From positions 186,001 to 250,000 of the forward strand of contig NW_001799636.1 of assembly GCF_000165425.1 (NCBI RefSeq): 64,000 nucleotides of DNA, written 5' to 3'. The notes beneath the pieces were generated by a model, which searched no databases, was not told where the DNA came from, and worked only from the letters and a program-made list of their open reading frames with translations. Both the position numbers and the translations under genes were made by a program. Below, one piece after another: positions 24,955 through 37,466 of this stretch. Positions within the stretch are counted from its first letter, which is position 1. Each line of letters starts with the position of its first letter. Origin of the DNA: Paramecium tetraurelia. Lineage: Eukaryota > Ciliophora > Oligohymenophorea > Peniculida > Parameciidae.

Positions 24955-25330
24955 TCAGCCTGTTCTTATTAAATTATACAATTGTTTATTTGTTTTTTGA
25001 GTTTTTTTTATTGAATCTCCAAATCAACAGGTTTAAATACATCCATTTCTTAATAAACAACATTTCTATCTCCCTATCCACTCATCATCTTAGCAATAAG
25101 AATATTGTTTTTATCCACTGTTTTTTGTGATATATTCAATTAGCCTCATTCAAACTAGAGTGATATTATCTGCTGCAATGTTACATAATATATTCTAATA
25201 GTTGAGAAAAATTTTCTTTTTTAATTCTTCTCATTTCTAGATAAATTCTAATCAATATTCTTATAAATCCATATAAATCTCAATAAAGTATTGAATTACC
25301 AATTCTCTGTGTTTTAAAAATCTTTGAGTA
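24955..25330 (-). pseudogene. Possible gene relic on the minus strand
   Basis: Read from the right, the minus strand starts MIYSKIFKTQR and shows two coding-like pieces in different frames (one ending in SLNEAN, the next running on through KMMSGQGDRNVV). No GT-AG intron of normal size joins them, and TGA codons interrupt. It looks like the C-terminal remnant of a lost gene; a distant resemblance to phosphatase C termini is too weak to name. The stretch after it (25331-26599) is AT-rich and shows nothing else. Confidence 0.3.
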
Positions 25331-26599
25331 TATCATTAATTTATTTCTTTAAATTAAATTCTATTAACAAAAATAATAAATAAGTGATTTATTAATCATA
25401 TTGGTAAAACAATTTAAGCTACAATAAGAGGATTAACTATAAAATATATTAAATAATTTAAACAAGGATGTTTTTGATTGTTATTAATGATTGAATATTA
25501 GATAGAATTAAATTATTAAAGGGAGATATTTACAACATATAAAGGAAGAAAGGTAAATTTAAAATGGAATATCCACTTTGAAATTACCTTAATCTCTCTT
25601 AATTCAAGCATAATGATAAAAAAAGGTCCAAATCCTATGGAGGTATCCTTAAGGATATAACTACATCAAAATCTTGTTTGGAAAGTTAATTAGTATATTA
25701 ATAAGGAAAATATTATTAATTTATTAAATAAGTACAAACAACCTGACGAAATAATGAATATTTATACATTTAGGCTAAGAAATTGTTGCATCGATGCAAA
25801 AATAATGGTTTTAATTATAATTTCCTACTAATTATAAATTGCTTTTTCTTGAGTAGTTTAATTGATACTTAGTATACAATAATTTAATGATTGTTTATTA
25901 TCTATGAGTTTTGGAAATTTTAACATTAGATGATAACACTTTTTCACTATTCTTAGGGAAGAATTTTACTGGTTTTTAAATTGCAATAATTTTAAGTTTT
26001 TTTGTTTTATAGTTATAGCAGTACACATTTTGTATTATAACTCTATTAAAATACATATGTTGATTAAATAATCTGATATATGTTGTTTCTTCTAATATTG
26101 TTAAATCTAAACAAATCTAATTTAATCAAGTATTTGTTGGAGAAAAAGATGAGGAGACCTTCATTTAATCATAATTATGTTGGACAAAATTTAGATATTA
26201 TATTAGCTTTGATTTGTTAGATCGTTCTTTTTTGTTAAAAGCACTTAATCCTGGAACAAAATTCCATTATAATTTTAATTATTTATTTTTTATATTTGTA
26301 GTAATTTTAATTGAGATAAACTAGTAAATAATTTTTTGAATTTTTTTATAAATATATAAGAGTGAATTTGAAATAACGCAATAAATTAATTTGTTAACTG
26401 TTAACTATAAATTATGAGAATAGCTACTTTTTCGAACGATTCAGTTTTAGTATTTGTAGTATTTCTTCTCGATTTATTCCAAGCAACCTTGGAAAATCAT
26501 ATAAATTAGTTTGAATTTACATATAAAAGTACTGAATGATGAAATTATATAAATTAATAATTGAATTAAAATGAATATCAACAGAGTTTTGCCATACTT
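25331..26599. other. AT-rich intergenic stretch
   Basis: About 1.27 kb with long A/T runs and scattered TGA in all frames. No gene, RNA or repeat recognised. Confidence 0.6.
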
Positions 26600-27328
26600 T
26601 CAGAGAAGATGCTTTTACAATTCACCTATGAAACTTTTGGTTATTTCTGTTATTTCTGGAAATAAGTTTATAGAAGTGATAAGTTATTTCAACTCTTCTA
26701 TTTTTTCATTATCTGGTTTTACTAGAGTATTTTTCAATTATTAAGTAGTGTCAATGTTATTTGGGTTCAATTCTTAGCTTTCTTTTCTTTCAAACAACTT
26801 ATTTCTTAAGTGCTTATAGTATCTGTTTTTCACCATGCTATATGATTTACTAGGAAAGTAAGTAGCAATTTTAACGAATTTAGGTCCTAATTCTTTAACG
26901 TATTAAAGAATGCTTTCGTCTTCTTCTTTAGTAAATTAAGAGTTTTATGAGAATTTATGTATTTTATAAAAGGATAATTCTCTCTTTCTTCTCCTTTGAT
27001 TTGTTGTTTGAGTGGTTCGCTTTGGTGGAGAGTATTCTTCATATCGCCAAGCCTTTGAAGGTATTCGCTTTTCTCTCTACATTAATTAATTATAAATATG
27101 AATTAATGAAACCTATTACTCTTCAACCTTTAAACTCTTGAAGCAGTTGAGACATTCAGTTTATTGTTCTAAATTTGACAGGCAGATTCCATCATCCACA
27201 TGATAGTATGCCTAGACAGAAAATGGAGTGACATTTATGATATAATATAGACCTGCAAACAATACTGTATAAAAATACAAAAAAGAGTAAATAATTCTAA
27301 CTTATAATCCATAAGTTTTAGAATACAT
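26600..27328 (-). CDS. Myb/SANT-domain protein
   Basis: An open frame of 242 residues from ATG 27328. Near residue 135 a single Myb repeat is visible: FTKEEDESILQYVKELGPKF, then a second helix, then SMVKNRYYKHLRNKL as recognition helix. A basic patch with RRRKRE precedes it. A C-x2-C pair (ECLNCF) lies near residue 55. The C-terminal part is a plain helical tail. The first 40 residues are hydrophobic (SFLYFYTVLFAGLYYI), odd for a DNA-binding protein, so the real start may be further in, for example the internal ATG near 27095, or an unseen intron may remove this part. Likely a nuclear transcription factor. Confidence 0.65.
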
Positions 27329-27481
27329 CACTTTGAGAAGATACCTTTAATTGTGTAAGGTTAACGTTAAATCAAATAGATTAAAAAGCTATTCTGATGG
27401 CAACCATTTGAATTAACAAACTTTAAAGATAATAAATAAATACATTTGAGGTAATATTGAATTAATTATATATATATTTAA

Positions 27482-28570
27482 TCAAAAGATAGTGCATGGA
27501 TCACATGTTCTATTCTTCTTATCTTTATTCTTAAAGGAGTCTATTGAAACATTTTCATGTTCATCAAATTGTTTGAAATCAAAAGCTGAATTCAATTTAT
27601 TCTCTTGTGACTTTCTCAATGCGTAAGACCTGGAACAAGAATCAGAATTGAGAGTAAGCTTTTAATATTGATAAGACATTACCTGCAACAAGGCGTGCTT
27701 TCCTTTGTACACTCTTACTTTCTGTCTGTCAGGACTCAGGGAAGCATTGAGTTAATCTTCAGGTATCGACTCATTCGTTTTTCTTTGATCTAATTGTTAT
27801 TCAATTTCCCTTATTTTTTAAGCATAATATTCTTCTTTTTCCTTTTTGGATTATTTGAGTTATTCAATCTCATTTTTTAATTAATTTAATTAGTTCTTGA
27901 TTTGATTTGGTGGTTAGATTTCGCTTCTCTTTCTCTTCAACGTAGAAGTTCGACCCATATAGTATTTTTTGTCATGTTGCTGATCTTCCAATTTCGACAT
28001 ACTCTCATATATTTACTCTCCCTAAGATTTCACTTATTGTAATTTTATCTTTGCATGCAGAATATCATCATCAATTTGTTCAAGAACATCTTCTGCCTAA
28101 TGTTTTGCTATTTCAGTATTTTTTTATCTTTCTTTACAAATTATGATTTCATCTTAAAGATCTTATACTTTTTCTTGGATTTCTTGGATCTACAACTTTT
28201 TGACTGTAGATTTCTCCTTATTAGAGGAGAGGATCTCTTAATGTTTTTGTTGCAATTCAGAAATGTAACTAGGCATATTAGCTGATGTGAATCTCATTGA
28301 TTGATTAGTTTCTCTGGGAGTAACATATTATTGAATTTGGATTGACTGAGGAATTTGATCTAAGCACAAACTCTGTTTTTTCATGTGAGATTTACTCTTA
28401 GGCAGATTAAATGAATTGAAATTCTCCTTCAATGCTTACTTCTCCGCAAGCATTACTTCTAAGTAGTCAATCATGGAATGAGCTTTTTCTAATTGTTCTT
28501 GATAACATTTTATTTGTGAACTAGGGGAGAGACTTGGAGAAGGAGGCTAGAAATCTGATGATGTTGACAT
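27482..28570 (-). CDS. Coiled-coil protein of unknown function
   Basis: 362 residues from ATG 28570, or 354 if a 24-nt GTAATG...AAAAG segment near 27670 is spliced. That segment is a multiple of three and holds no TGA, so the frame stays open either way. The N-terminal part is Ser/Pro-rich; the centre is a long Glu/Gln/Lys coiled coil; near the C terminus is a short basic block VRVYKGKHALLQ. Such proteins are often centrosomal or ciliary, but nothing specific is recognised. The divergent small gene starts 46 bases upstream. Confidence 0.65.
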
Positions 28571-28616
28571 AAATTTGAAATTAAATTATAGTGAATGTTA
28601 GTTATTATATAAATTA

Positions 28617-28781
28617 ATGTTCCAGCAATCAAAATTGATTGGCAGCAATCAAGAAAGAAGACAGGTTGAAGACATCATTCGTTAGACTAAGGGTCCATAC
28701 CAACCATTCTAGAAGAAAATCAAGCTCAAAAACTTGGTCTAAATTCTGTAAGAGATTTGGGAAGAAGACGAGGATTATTGA
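28617..28781 (+). CDS. Small hypothetical protein
   Basis: 54 codons from ATG 28617 to TGA 28779-28781, no intron. The peptide is charged, with a basic middle (FQKKIKLKN) and an acidic end (EEDEDY). It lies between a divergent coiled-coil gene (46 bases away) and a convergent TPR gene (16 bases), tight spacing of the kind seen for real genes here. No domain recognised; chance cannot be excluded at this size. Confidence 0.4.
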
Positions 28782-28797
28782 TTATATATTATTATTG

Positions 28798-31541
28798 TCA
28801 TAATATCTTGATTTCAGAATTTACCTTTTCTTTCTCGTTTACGCTCTCCAAATACTTCAATGACTCAATATAATACTGTTTGGCCTCCTCATTTCTCCCT
28901 AATTATGAATGCACTTAACCCAAGTTCATCAACAACTTTCCCATGTTCGAAATTGCTATCTTTGATTCATAAACTCTCATCAAAATCGATCGACAACTTT
29001 CATAATCGAAACACAACGACATCTCCTCAGCTAATTCAAGCAACAAATCCAAATCATAAACCTCAGTTTATTCCATGCGTTACAAACATTACTTTGCTTG
29101 TTGTCCTCTCTTCTACAATAAGCAATTCAATGCCAAATATCCCCAAACTTCCCCATTGAAAGGCTCATAGATATTCGCTTAGCAAAGACATTCTTCAGCG
29201 ATTGGATCACACAATCTTAAATTTGCTATTCCCAATCCCAACCATGATAAAGAACTATTCGGTTATTGATCTAAAGCCTTCTCAAAAATCACCTTAGCAT
29301 CTTGCCACGATTTCCTCTTCAAATACAAGTACCCTAATCTCAATTGGATATCAAACGATCTCTTTGACTATATCGAAAGTGCCTTTAAGAAGGTTTCTTC
29401 AGCTTCATAAAATTATTCTGTCTAAAAGCATAACGATCCCTTAATCAAATACACATCATAGAATCTGGAATTTTAAGTTAATAACTTCTAAATCAAGGTT
29501 AATGCTTCAGGATAATTCTCATTAAAAATATGAATTTGAGCTTTGATTATATTTATCTTTTGAGTTGTCTTGTCCTTGATTGAAACCAATGCTTTTTCAG
29601 CTAAATCAAATAAATTCCTAGATGCAAAATATTCAATTAATTCTAATTGAATTGAATCAATTTATTCTTAGGTTAATACTGGTGCCTTTTTAGCCTTCTC
29701 TTATTACTCAATCATTTGTTACTTGAAATTAGGCAAAAGATGAGGATCAGGCTATTATTTTGCAAATCTATGATATATTAATAAGCATAATACCCTTTAG
29801 TCAATAAACCCATTGTTCTCATGAATATTCTTTGAGTGCATCTTAAATACTTATCAGCCATATTGTCATTCCCCTGCTGCCTATAGATGAATGACATTAG
29901 CAAGTTAATTAATGTGTTAATAGGTTCTTTTTGCAATAATTCCTTTAAGATTTAAGTAGCTTCCTTAAATCTCTCTCTTCGAATATAGAGACAAGCCATT
30001 AGTAATTCATTTTCCTTATTCCATTCCACATCTCTTACCATTTAGATTAATTGCTCAGCTGCCTTAAACCTCTGTATTTTGAGACAATATTTGGCAAAAG
30101 CTGAGGCTGATGTTTTATCGACCAAGACCATGTTAGTGTAGTATTTGAGTGCTTAGCTCACTTAATTAATAGTTTCGTATTCTTTGGCCAATCTTTGGAA
30201 TTTTTCTAATTGAGACTCTTTGAGTCTTTTGAACACTCTATCTCTTTCCCTGATATTCTATTCAAAAGTTAAGACCAAATCTTCGTGAATGTCATCTTCC
30301 TTATTGTTTTGTATGTATTCTCCTAGAGTGGTTTGCATTTATTCCATCATAAAGACATACAATTCAGCAAATAATCTATCCTGTTCATCCTTATTAACTC
30401 CAACAAACAACCCTTCCTTGGCGAACTTGTCAATACAAACTCTTATAATAGAAGATCGTAGTCTCTCTTGTAAGATATTGTACTTGCCAGAGGTGTTCAT
30501 TTCATTAAGAAAAGATTCTTTTTTCTTAGTCAATTCTAGCCACCTCTGATGAGTCATGCTAATCATGGGTTAAGTCTTAGCTTTTTAATCACTTTAATAT
30601 AATTTGCTGTATTCCTCTTCAAGAGACTTCATGGCTTCCTTGATATCCTCTAATAGATAATGAATAGAGTATACTCTTGAATTGCCATACACATTCAAAT
30701 TTGCTAGGTATCTTTTGTATAATAACAGGTTCTATATAGAGCGATGGTACATCTTCAACTAATGGTGTTAATGCTGGGTCTGTGTTTACTTCAATTTTCA
30801 TATACAATTTATCACAGTTATACTTTGGACAATCAGAACCTTCTTCTTATTTTAAAAATACTCTCACTATAGTGTGAGTACATCCAGGTTCTAATAGATC
30901 AGCTAAATCAAACACTCCCTTGAAAATAATCTAAGTCAATTCAGCATTATTCAAATTCTTAGTCTTACCCTTCTTCAATTTAACTAATTCCTCTTCTGTC
31001 ACAGCTGGTTGTCTAATGAATTGAATAGTGTTTCTTTATTCTAAAATCTCTTCCTCCAATTATCTAACATTAGTAATGTCAATTGAATGTGTTTCCTCAT
31101 ATTAGATGCTGGCAGTTTTGAATTTATCTTCTGAAATGAAAAACAACTTTTCTTACTCAGATAAGGTTTCTAAATGCTACTATTTTTACAATTCTTCCTC
31201 TTCTTCTTAAGCAATGGCCTTCTTCATGGCCTCTTCTTCTTCTGGACTTTTAGAGTCCTTTTTGTTCTTCTTGCTATTCTTCTGATACTCCTCATATTTC
31301 TCCTTCTCCGTCTGTTCTCTGGGTCTTATTTTCCCAAACATATCCTCTCCTTTGTATCGAATCACATTTGCAAATATCGCCGGATTGGTCTCATCAGTGA
31401 TCCTCCAATCATCTGTAAATCCATAAACACCCTTTTATTATGCTAATGTCTGATTACTTTAATTGTCAAATGAATGGTAAGCTTTTCTATAGGGTTATTA
31501 ACTTTTTCTAGAAGAGACAATAATTTGGGATCTGGCTCCAT
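28798..31541 (-). CDS. TPR protein, CFAP70-like
   Basis: Four exons (introns of 26, 25 and 26 nt) give 888 residues. The N terminus (IEKLTIHLTIKGVYGFTDDW) looks like the start of a C2-like beta domain; a Lys/Glu-rich linker and another beta-rich region follow. From about residue 400 the chain is a series of TPR helices, with clear units such as WLGLGIANL and GEVWGYLALNCLL. This order, an N-terminal beta part followed by many TPRs, and the length fit CFAP70, an axonemal protein of the outer dynein arm and central apparatus. The match is by architecture and a few motifs, so the name is tentative; the ciliary role is inferred from the family. Confidence 0.6.
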
Positions 31542-31634
31542 TAAAATTAATAACTTATTATGCAATAAAATAATTCACCGCCCTCTACTGCTTCATTTGT
31601 GCTCGAGAAACTCAAACACTACAGAAAATCTCAC

Positions 31635-33069
31635 ATGTCCTTTGCACTCCGCAATCTTCTCAGCACAAGCTCCAACAAATCAAAGACAACTACTAAACCG
31701 TTTATGAAGTTATTTTCCTCCTCCAATTGCAATTCTCCACTCCCCAAAGATATATCTCTATTCGAACGCACCCAGGATTAAACTGTAAAACAACTGGATC
31801 TCAGTAATATGCATGAATTCGAATACAAAATGACTCCGCAATCCCAACTCAACTCATTTAGCAGAGTATTAAAAAACCATCAACTTAGGACTTAAAGCTT
31901 GCCCCCTTCATAAGTGCCAAAAGATACAATAAATTGGACAAGCGATACAATATTATACTTTACTTTGAAGAGAATTCCATCCAGTTTCAAGAGCTAATAA
32001 GAAGAAAAGATGCTGAGAAAATGATACATTTATTTTAGAAGCCTATGTTCATAGCACAAGAACAAAATGTATAATAACATTGTATTAATATAGTTAATAG
32101 AGTTGTTTTCACTTATGATCTATTTATTAGCTTAGTTCTTTTTTGATTGCTAAGAATACTCAAAGGCTACATATTTCTTAAAGGATTGCTTCACTTTATC
32201 GAATCTATCTCGGAACCCTAAATTGAAAGTTAATTCTTTACTATCTATGGCCATATGCGCTAAATAGTAAACTATTTTATATTAATAGGTTTAAGTTATT
32301 CGACTAATAGATTATTTTGATTCAAAAAGCTTTGATGTATTCATGGGCCTATTACTATCACGATGAAGAGATTCAGTGTTATGATGCAATGGGATTGGCA
32401 TATTTCTATTAAGGTAACATAGAGCGAGCAGAGTTCTATCATTAGAAATGGTCGAGTGGGTTTTTGGAGGAACCATCATCGTATTACAGAGTAACAGCTT
32501 TAGAGTTTATCTAAATGTTTGAAAGAACCTTGCCTACAAAAGCAGTAGACTTTATGTCATCAATACAAGGGTCCATTAGTGTTCCTTTTGTGAATATTGC
32601 TACTGGCAGATATTATGATGATCGGAGATTCATCAAGTATAACAATTGCAATCCTCTAGAGATTATCTACTCCATCACTAAAACAAAGGAATTTATGGAA
32701 TTTAATCTGATTCATCACGAGTAGACTTTGGTGGTGAATCAACAAACAAAAAAGCAACCAAAACTACCAAAAAGAATTTTGGAGATTACTGAGAAATACC
32801 ATAAGAACAAGGACTTGTACTCCTTCAATCATAAGATTATGGAGAATCCTAAATATAAATTGTCTCTTTAATAGCAAGTAGATTTCAGAATGACTCAATC
32901 ATTTTCCATCTAGGAAATCAATTCGAACGTTAAGAAGTTTATATCATCATAAAGGGAACCCTTCATGAAGGCTTAGCAGATATATATCAGAGCAAATAAC
33001 AAATAAAAGGAATTCATCCCCGCAGTTATCATGAGATATCAAAAAATGCTCATCTAAATACTAAAATGA
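31635..33069 (+). CDS. TPR-like helical protein
   Basis: Four exons (introns 31866-31888, 32069-32093, 32267-32288) encode 454 residues. The N-terminal 90 residues are Ser/Thr-rich and disordered. The centre has TPR-like helix pairs, the clearest being YDAMGLAYFYQGNIERAEFY. A basic C-terminal tail follows. The second intron joins what would otherwise look like two separate genes; with it removed, one frame runs through. No named family; a role as an adaptor is plausible. It diverges from the CFAP70-like gene with 93 bases between the two ATGs. Confidence 0.7.
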
Positions 33070-33154
33070 TTATTCAATTTTTATAATTAGATAAATAATA
33101 CCAATCTATTGCCAATTATTAAAAGGAAAAACTTAGCTCACAATATTTAAAATA

Positions 33155-36078
33155 ATGAAAGGACTAAAGAGATGGAGTCAGCCTTTGGGTATGTTTGCAT
33201 CATGCCCAGGAGAATTTGAAAACTTCACTAAATGTTTCATTGATGTAATCCATTATGAGAATATACCCAATAGGCAAGTAATCTGCAATACAGCCAAGAA
33301 GACATCGAGAAATTTAGGACTGACAATAATATAACAATTGTCAGAGATGGAGAATAAGATAATGACATAATTTAACCCTTTTTAGATTGGAAACATTTTC
33401 CATTGGGACCTCCAGAATTTCAATAACCAACAGCCATTTAATCTGAAGGTATTTGAATAATACATTTAGTCATTCCAATCGTATTATCTGGTAGAAATGC
33501 CTTAGCAATTGCTCAAACTGGATCGGGTAAGACTTTAGCCTATTTGCTACCTGCTCTCGTGCATCTAGAACAACACGCTATGATTATGGAGTCTCCATAA
33601 CCTAAACTGCTTATATTGGTACCAACAAGAGAACTGGGAGTATAAATATATGATTAATTGCTTTAACTAATTGAATTTTATTATGGAAATAAGAAGTAAA
33701 ATGAGAAAGAAAACAGTCCTAATTTAACGAATCTCAAGATTGTCTGCATTTATGGTGGAAACCCAAATAAGAAACAACAAGTTGAATTAATTCAGAAGGG
33801 TATCCACGTAATTGTAGCCACTCCAGGAAGACTAATTGAATTAATCGATGAAGGAATGGTAAATCTAAATAAAATCACTATGCTGATACTCGATGAGGCT
33901 GATAGAATGTTAGACATGGGATTTGAACCTCAAGTCAGAGACATAGTCTCTACTATAAGAGAAGATAGACAAACGATATTGTTGTCGGCAACTTGGCCTA
34001 ATGAGGTTTAGTAATTGTCGAAAGAGTTCTGTTACGATCCCATCTTAGTTAAGATTGGGAAGGGGGCTCCAATTACTTAAAAGATTATTTGCACAGGACA
34101 AAAGGAGAAGTTACATGTTCTTATGAATGTCTTAGACGATTTGATATATACAGATAAGGTCTTGATTTTTGCAGAAACCAAGAAGAGATGTGAAGATCTA
34201 AGTCAGAGTCTCACAAAATAAGGTTATTTCTGTATCTCATTACATGGAGACAAATCGTAAGATTAAAGAGATGCAATCATGAAATAATTTAAGGATTCAA
34301 ACACCAGATTGATTTGTGCCACTGATATTGCATCCAGAGGCTTAGATGTTAAGGACATTACTGTTGTTGTAAACTATGATTTCCCTAAGTCCTTTGATGA
34401 TTATATTCACAGGATCGGTCGAACTGGAAGGGCAGGAGCTCATGGAAGAAGCTTCTCCTTATTGTCCTATGAAAAAGATGAAGGAATTCTTGCTGATTAG
34501 GTCATCACTTATTTAAATTCTTGCAATCAAGAAGTCAATCAGGAATTGCTGGAATTCAAAGATAAAGCTCTCAAAGTCAAATAGGAAAGACAACAGCGAA
34601 AACTTTAACAATATATAGACAATTCTAATCAAACTGGCATTCCAAACTCCATCTATCCTCCTAATAATTTTTGTTAGACTTCAGAAAATAAGCAAGAGAA
34701 TAGCAATTAATGGGAAGGTAGATAATAGTATATCAACCAAGGGAGCAATCAAAAAAAACCATATCACAAGCATAGTAGAAGTGAATACAATGAGGAGTAT
34801 AAGGGGGAAATATAGCAATATCAATAACATCATTAGAGAAATTATAATATGGATTTCAAAAATAAATAGCAATAGGATAGATAGCCATAATAGTAATTTC
34901 AACAATAGTAGAAAAAGAATTAAGGTGATTCACGATAAGTCAATGTGAGAAATAGATTTTAAGATGCTGAACAACCTAAAATTTTAGAATTAAATTAAGA
35001 GCTAGATTTAAAAAATTATAAATTATTGCCATAGTTCTAAGAAGAAGATAAAACTAATTCTTTTTCGAACAAACGATTTAATGATTAAGATTAGAATTAG
35101 AATTAAAAAACTTATAATATGGACTTTAGAAGTGAAAATGATAATTAAAATAGGAGAAATAATAACAATACACAAAATCATAATAATAATCATGAAGCTT
35201 AATTCTACAATGATAAGTATCTTAATCACTTAAAAAATGACAAGACTTATAATAATGATAGAAATTATAATAACCATTAGAGAAATTATGATAAGAATTT
35301 TAATAATCATAATGATAGACAAAATAATAATAATAATTTCGATAGAAACAATAATGAAAGAATCACTTTTGATAGAAGTAACAATGAAAGAAATTATGTA
35401 GATAAATCTAATAATGAAAGAAATTTTGTAGATAAAGCTCATAATAATAATGAGAGAAATTTTGTAGATAAGCATAATAATGAAAGAAATTATGTTGATA
35501 AGCATAATAATGAAAGAAACTTTGTAGATAGGCCCAATAATGAAAGAAACTTTGTAGATAAGCCTAATAATGATAGAAATTTTGTAGATAGAAGTAATAA
35601 TGAAAGGTAGAATGAAAGAAATAATAACGAAAGATATAATGATAGAAATAATAATGAAAGGTTTACAAATGAAAAAAATAATAATGAAAGATATAATAAT
35701 GAGAGATTTAATAATGAAAGAAATTTCAAAGTAAATAATAATGAAAGGAATTTCAATAATAATGGTGATAAAAACTTCTCTAATTAAAACAATTTTGACA
35801 GAAACAATAATGAAAGAAATTTTAATAATCAATAATCTAGAAATTTCACAGGTGGAAATGATAAGAGTTTTAATGAAAGAGTCTTTGCTGGTAATGATAA
35901 ATATCAAAATAACAAATAGATCAATTCAATGTAAAATGATAGACAATTTAATTCATAAAAAAACAATGGTAATGATTAAAATTATGAGAATGACTAAAAA
36001 ATATCATCTAAATAATATTAAGGATTTTCAAAATCTGATTTTACAAAATATCAAAATATGAAGGGTTAATAAAAATGA
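33155..36078 (+). CDS. DEAD-box RNA helicase with Asn-rich repeat tail
   Basis: 950 residues after removing introns at 33189-33209, 33245-33273 and 33449-33469. The core (about residues 60-470) has the full DEAD-box set: PTAIQ (Q motif), AQTGSGKT (I), PTRELG (Ia), TPGR (Ib), DEAD (II), SAT (III), then RGLD (V) and [10 protein letters not shown] (VI). It resembles the DDX5/Dbp2 group. The C-terminal half is unusual: about 450 residues of Gln, then Asn-rich sequence with an imperfect repeat of the type NNERNFVDK. The first intron is 21 nt, a multiple of three and without TGA, so it might be retained. Likely role: RNA remodelling in splicing or ribosome assembly. Confidence 0.85.
35341..35765 (+). 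repeat. In-frame tandem repeat in helicase tail
   Basis: A degenerate DNA repeat of about 27-30 bases (core AATAATGAAAGAAATTTTGTAGATAAG) runs through the helicase 3' coding region. It encodes NNERNFVDK-like units near 35400-35600 and shorter NNER units after that. All units keep the reading frame. Confidence 0.85.
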
Positions 36079-36876
36079 TTATTATAAAAATAATATAGAT
36101 ATTTTAAGAATAAATCAATATAATTTAATCTGGATTGTCAAAAGATATTTGAATTGCATTCAAAAATTAATAATGTAATTTCAATTTTTTAATTATTTCA
36201 GATAATTCCTCCTTAGGAAACAAAAAATAAACACTATTTAATTATAAATAATTATTTTAATAATGTCTTGGATTACATATTATCCATTGAAAGTGTTTAT
36301 TTTTTGAACTCCCTCTACTTCAAAACTTTTATATTGGATTACTTGATTGCCTTAATTATCTAAGCATTATAGCAAATATATATATTTATCTTATTTTTAA
36401 AACATTTAACAACATTAATTTGATCAAAATTTAAACAACCTAAAAATTTATCTCGATTAATAATTTATCTTCTTTTATCTTCTAAGTTCATTAGGAGATT
36501 TAAATAAGATCAATTTTGGTATTAAAAATAGAAACTTCCATTATTTCTTAAAATAGTTTATTATTGGGTATATTTAAAGAAAAGGATACCCTAATTGATT
36601 TAATAATCTTTTAATATGATAATTTGATGCATTAAAAGATTGGAAAATTCTTTGTTTCTAATAATTAATTTGCAATGATGAATTATTTAATGATAATAGT
36701 TTTTAGTATTAGTAAATGGAATGACAAAATTAATAAAATTAATGAATCAATTGGAACATACAGAAATCCCATTAATCTAATTAAATAATATCACTGCATC
36801 AGATTTATTAAGAAGGATAGGAATTTGATTTTGATTAAATTTTTTAAAATAAGCATATTAGTAATATAAATATAAT
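36079..36876. other. AT-rich intergenic stretch
   Basis: About 800 bp between the helicase and cyclin genes, both on the plus strand. No open frame of note; TGA frequent in all frames. Confidence 0.6.
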
Positions 36877-37408
36877 ATGACCCAAATAAGCACACAAGTT
36901 AATGTGAGGAATCATGAAAGAACTACACAACCATCTCTCTTAAAATGCATTGCCACAATTCTTGAAGAGATAGTACAAGAAACAGACAAGCTTGATTCTT
37001 CGTCAACATCATTTCATGCTTCGAAAACACCTGCAATTACATTAGAAAATTATTTAATTCGAATAGCAAAATATGCAAAATGCACGGACGAATGTTTCGT
37101 TATTGCCTTAATTTATTTGGATAAAGTCTAAGAATTAAATCCAGACATTTTGTTAAATAGCCATTGTGTTCATAGGTATGTAAATCATGCGAATTAGATT
37201 TCTAATCATTGCAATAGTTTTAGCCATCAAATTTCAAGACGATGATTACTACAGAAATGATTATTATTCAAAAATAGCAGGGATCTCTTTAAAAGAGTTA
37301 AACCAATTGGAATCAGAATTGCTAGAACTACTAAATTACGACTTATTTATTTCGAAAGAACTCTACAATATTTACATAGAAAAGCTAAGGTAATACCAAG
37401 AATAATGA
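36877..37408 (+). CDS. PHO80-type cyclin
   Basis: A 22-nt intron at 37176-37197 splits a 169-residue protein. After a Ser/Thr-rich N terminus the helices of a cyclin box are visible: ITLENYLIRIAKYAKCTDECF, then ALIYLDKV, then FLIIAIVLAIKF, KIAGIS and LLELLNYDLF. This order is typical of PHO80-like (P/U-type) cyclins, which partner small cyclin-dependent kinases. The conserved KF before the acidic DDD and the NYDLF end are also in place. A single domain of this length is usual for the family. Confidence 0.85.
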
Positions 37409-37466
37409 AAGCCATGTGTTTATTTTTTGTTGGTTTTTCATATTAAATTTTAATTATTTTTAATTA

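Noticed and set aside
31174-31446. Hydrophobic Leu/Phe-rich plus-strand frame
   Set aside because: Antisense of the Lys/Glu-rich linker of the CFAP70-like protein.
31635-32146. A separate 162-codon gene ending before the TPR gene
   Set aside because: A 25-nt intron at 32069-32093 joins it to the following exons in one frame of 454 codons.
35230-35907. A 225-codon open frame on the minus strand rich in Ile/Ser
   Set aside because: It is the antisense of the helicase Asn-rich repeat; residue make-up is a by-product of the repeat, and the plus-strand helicase frame continues through it.
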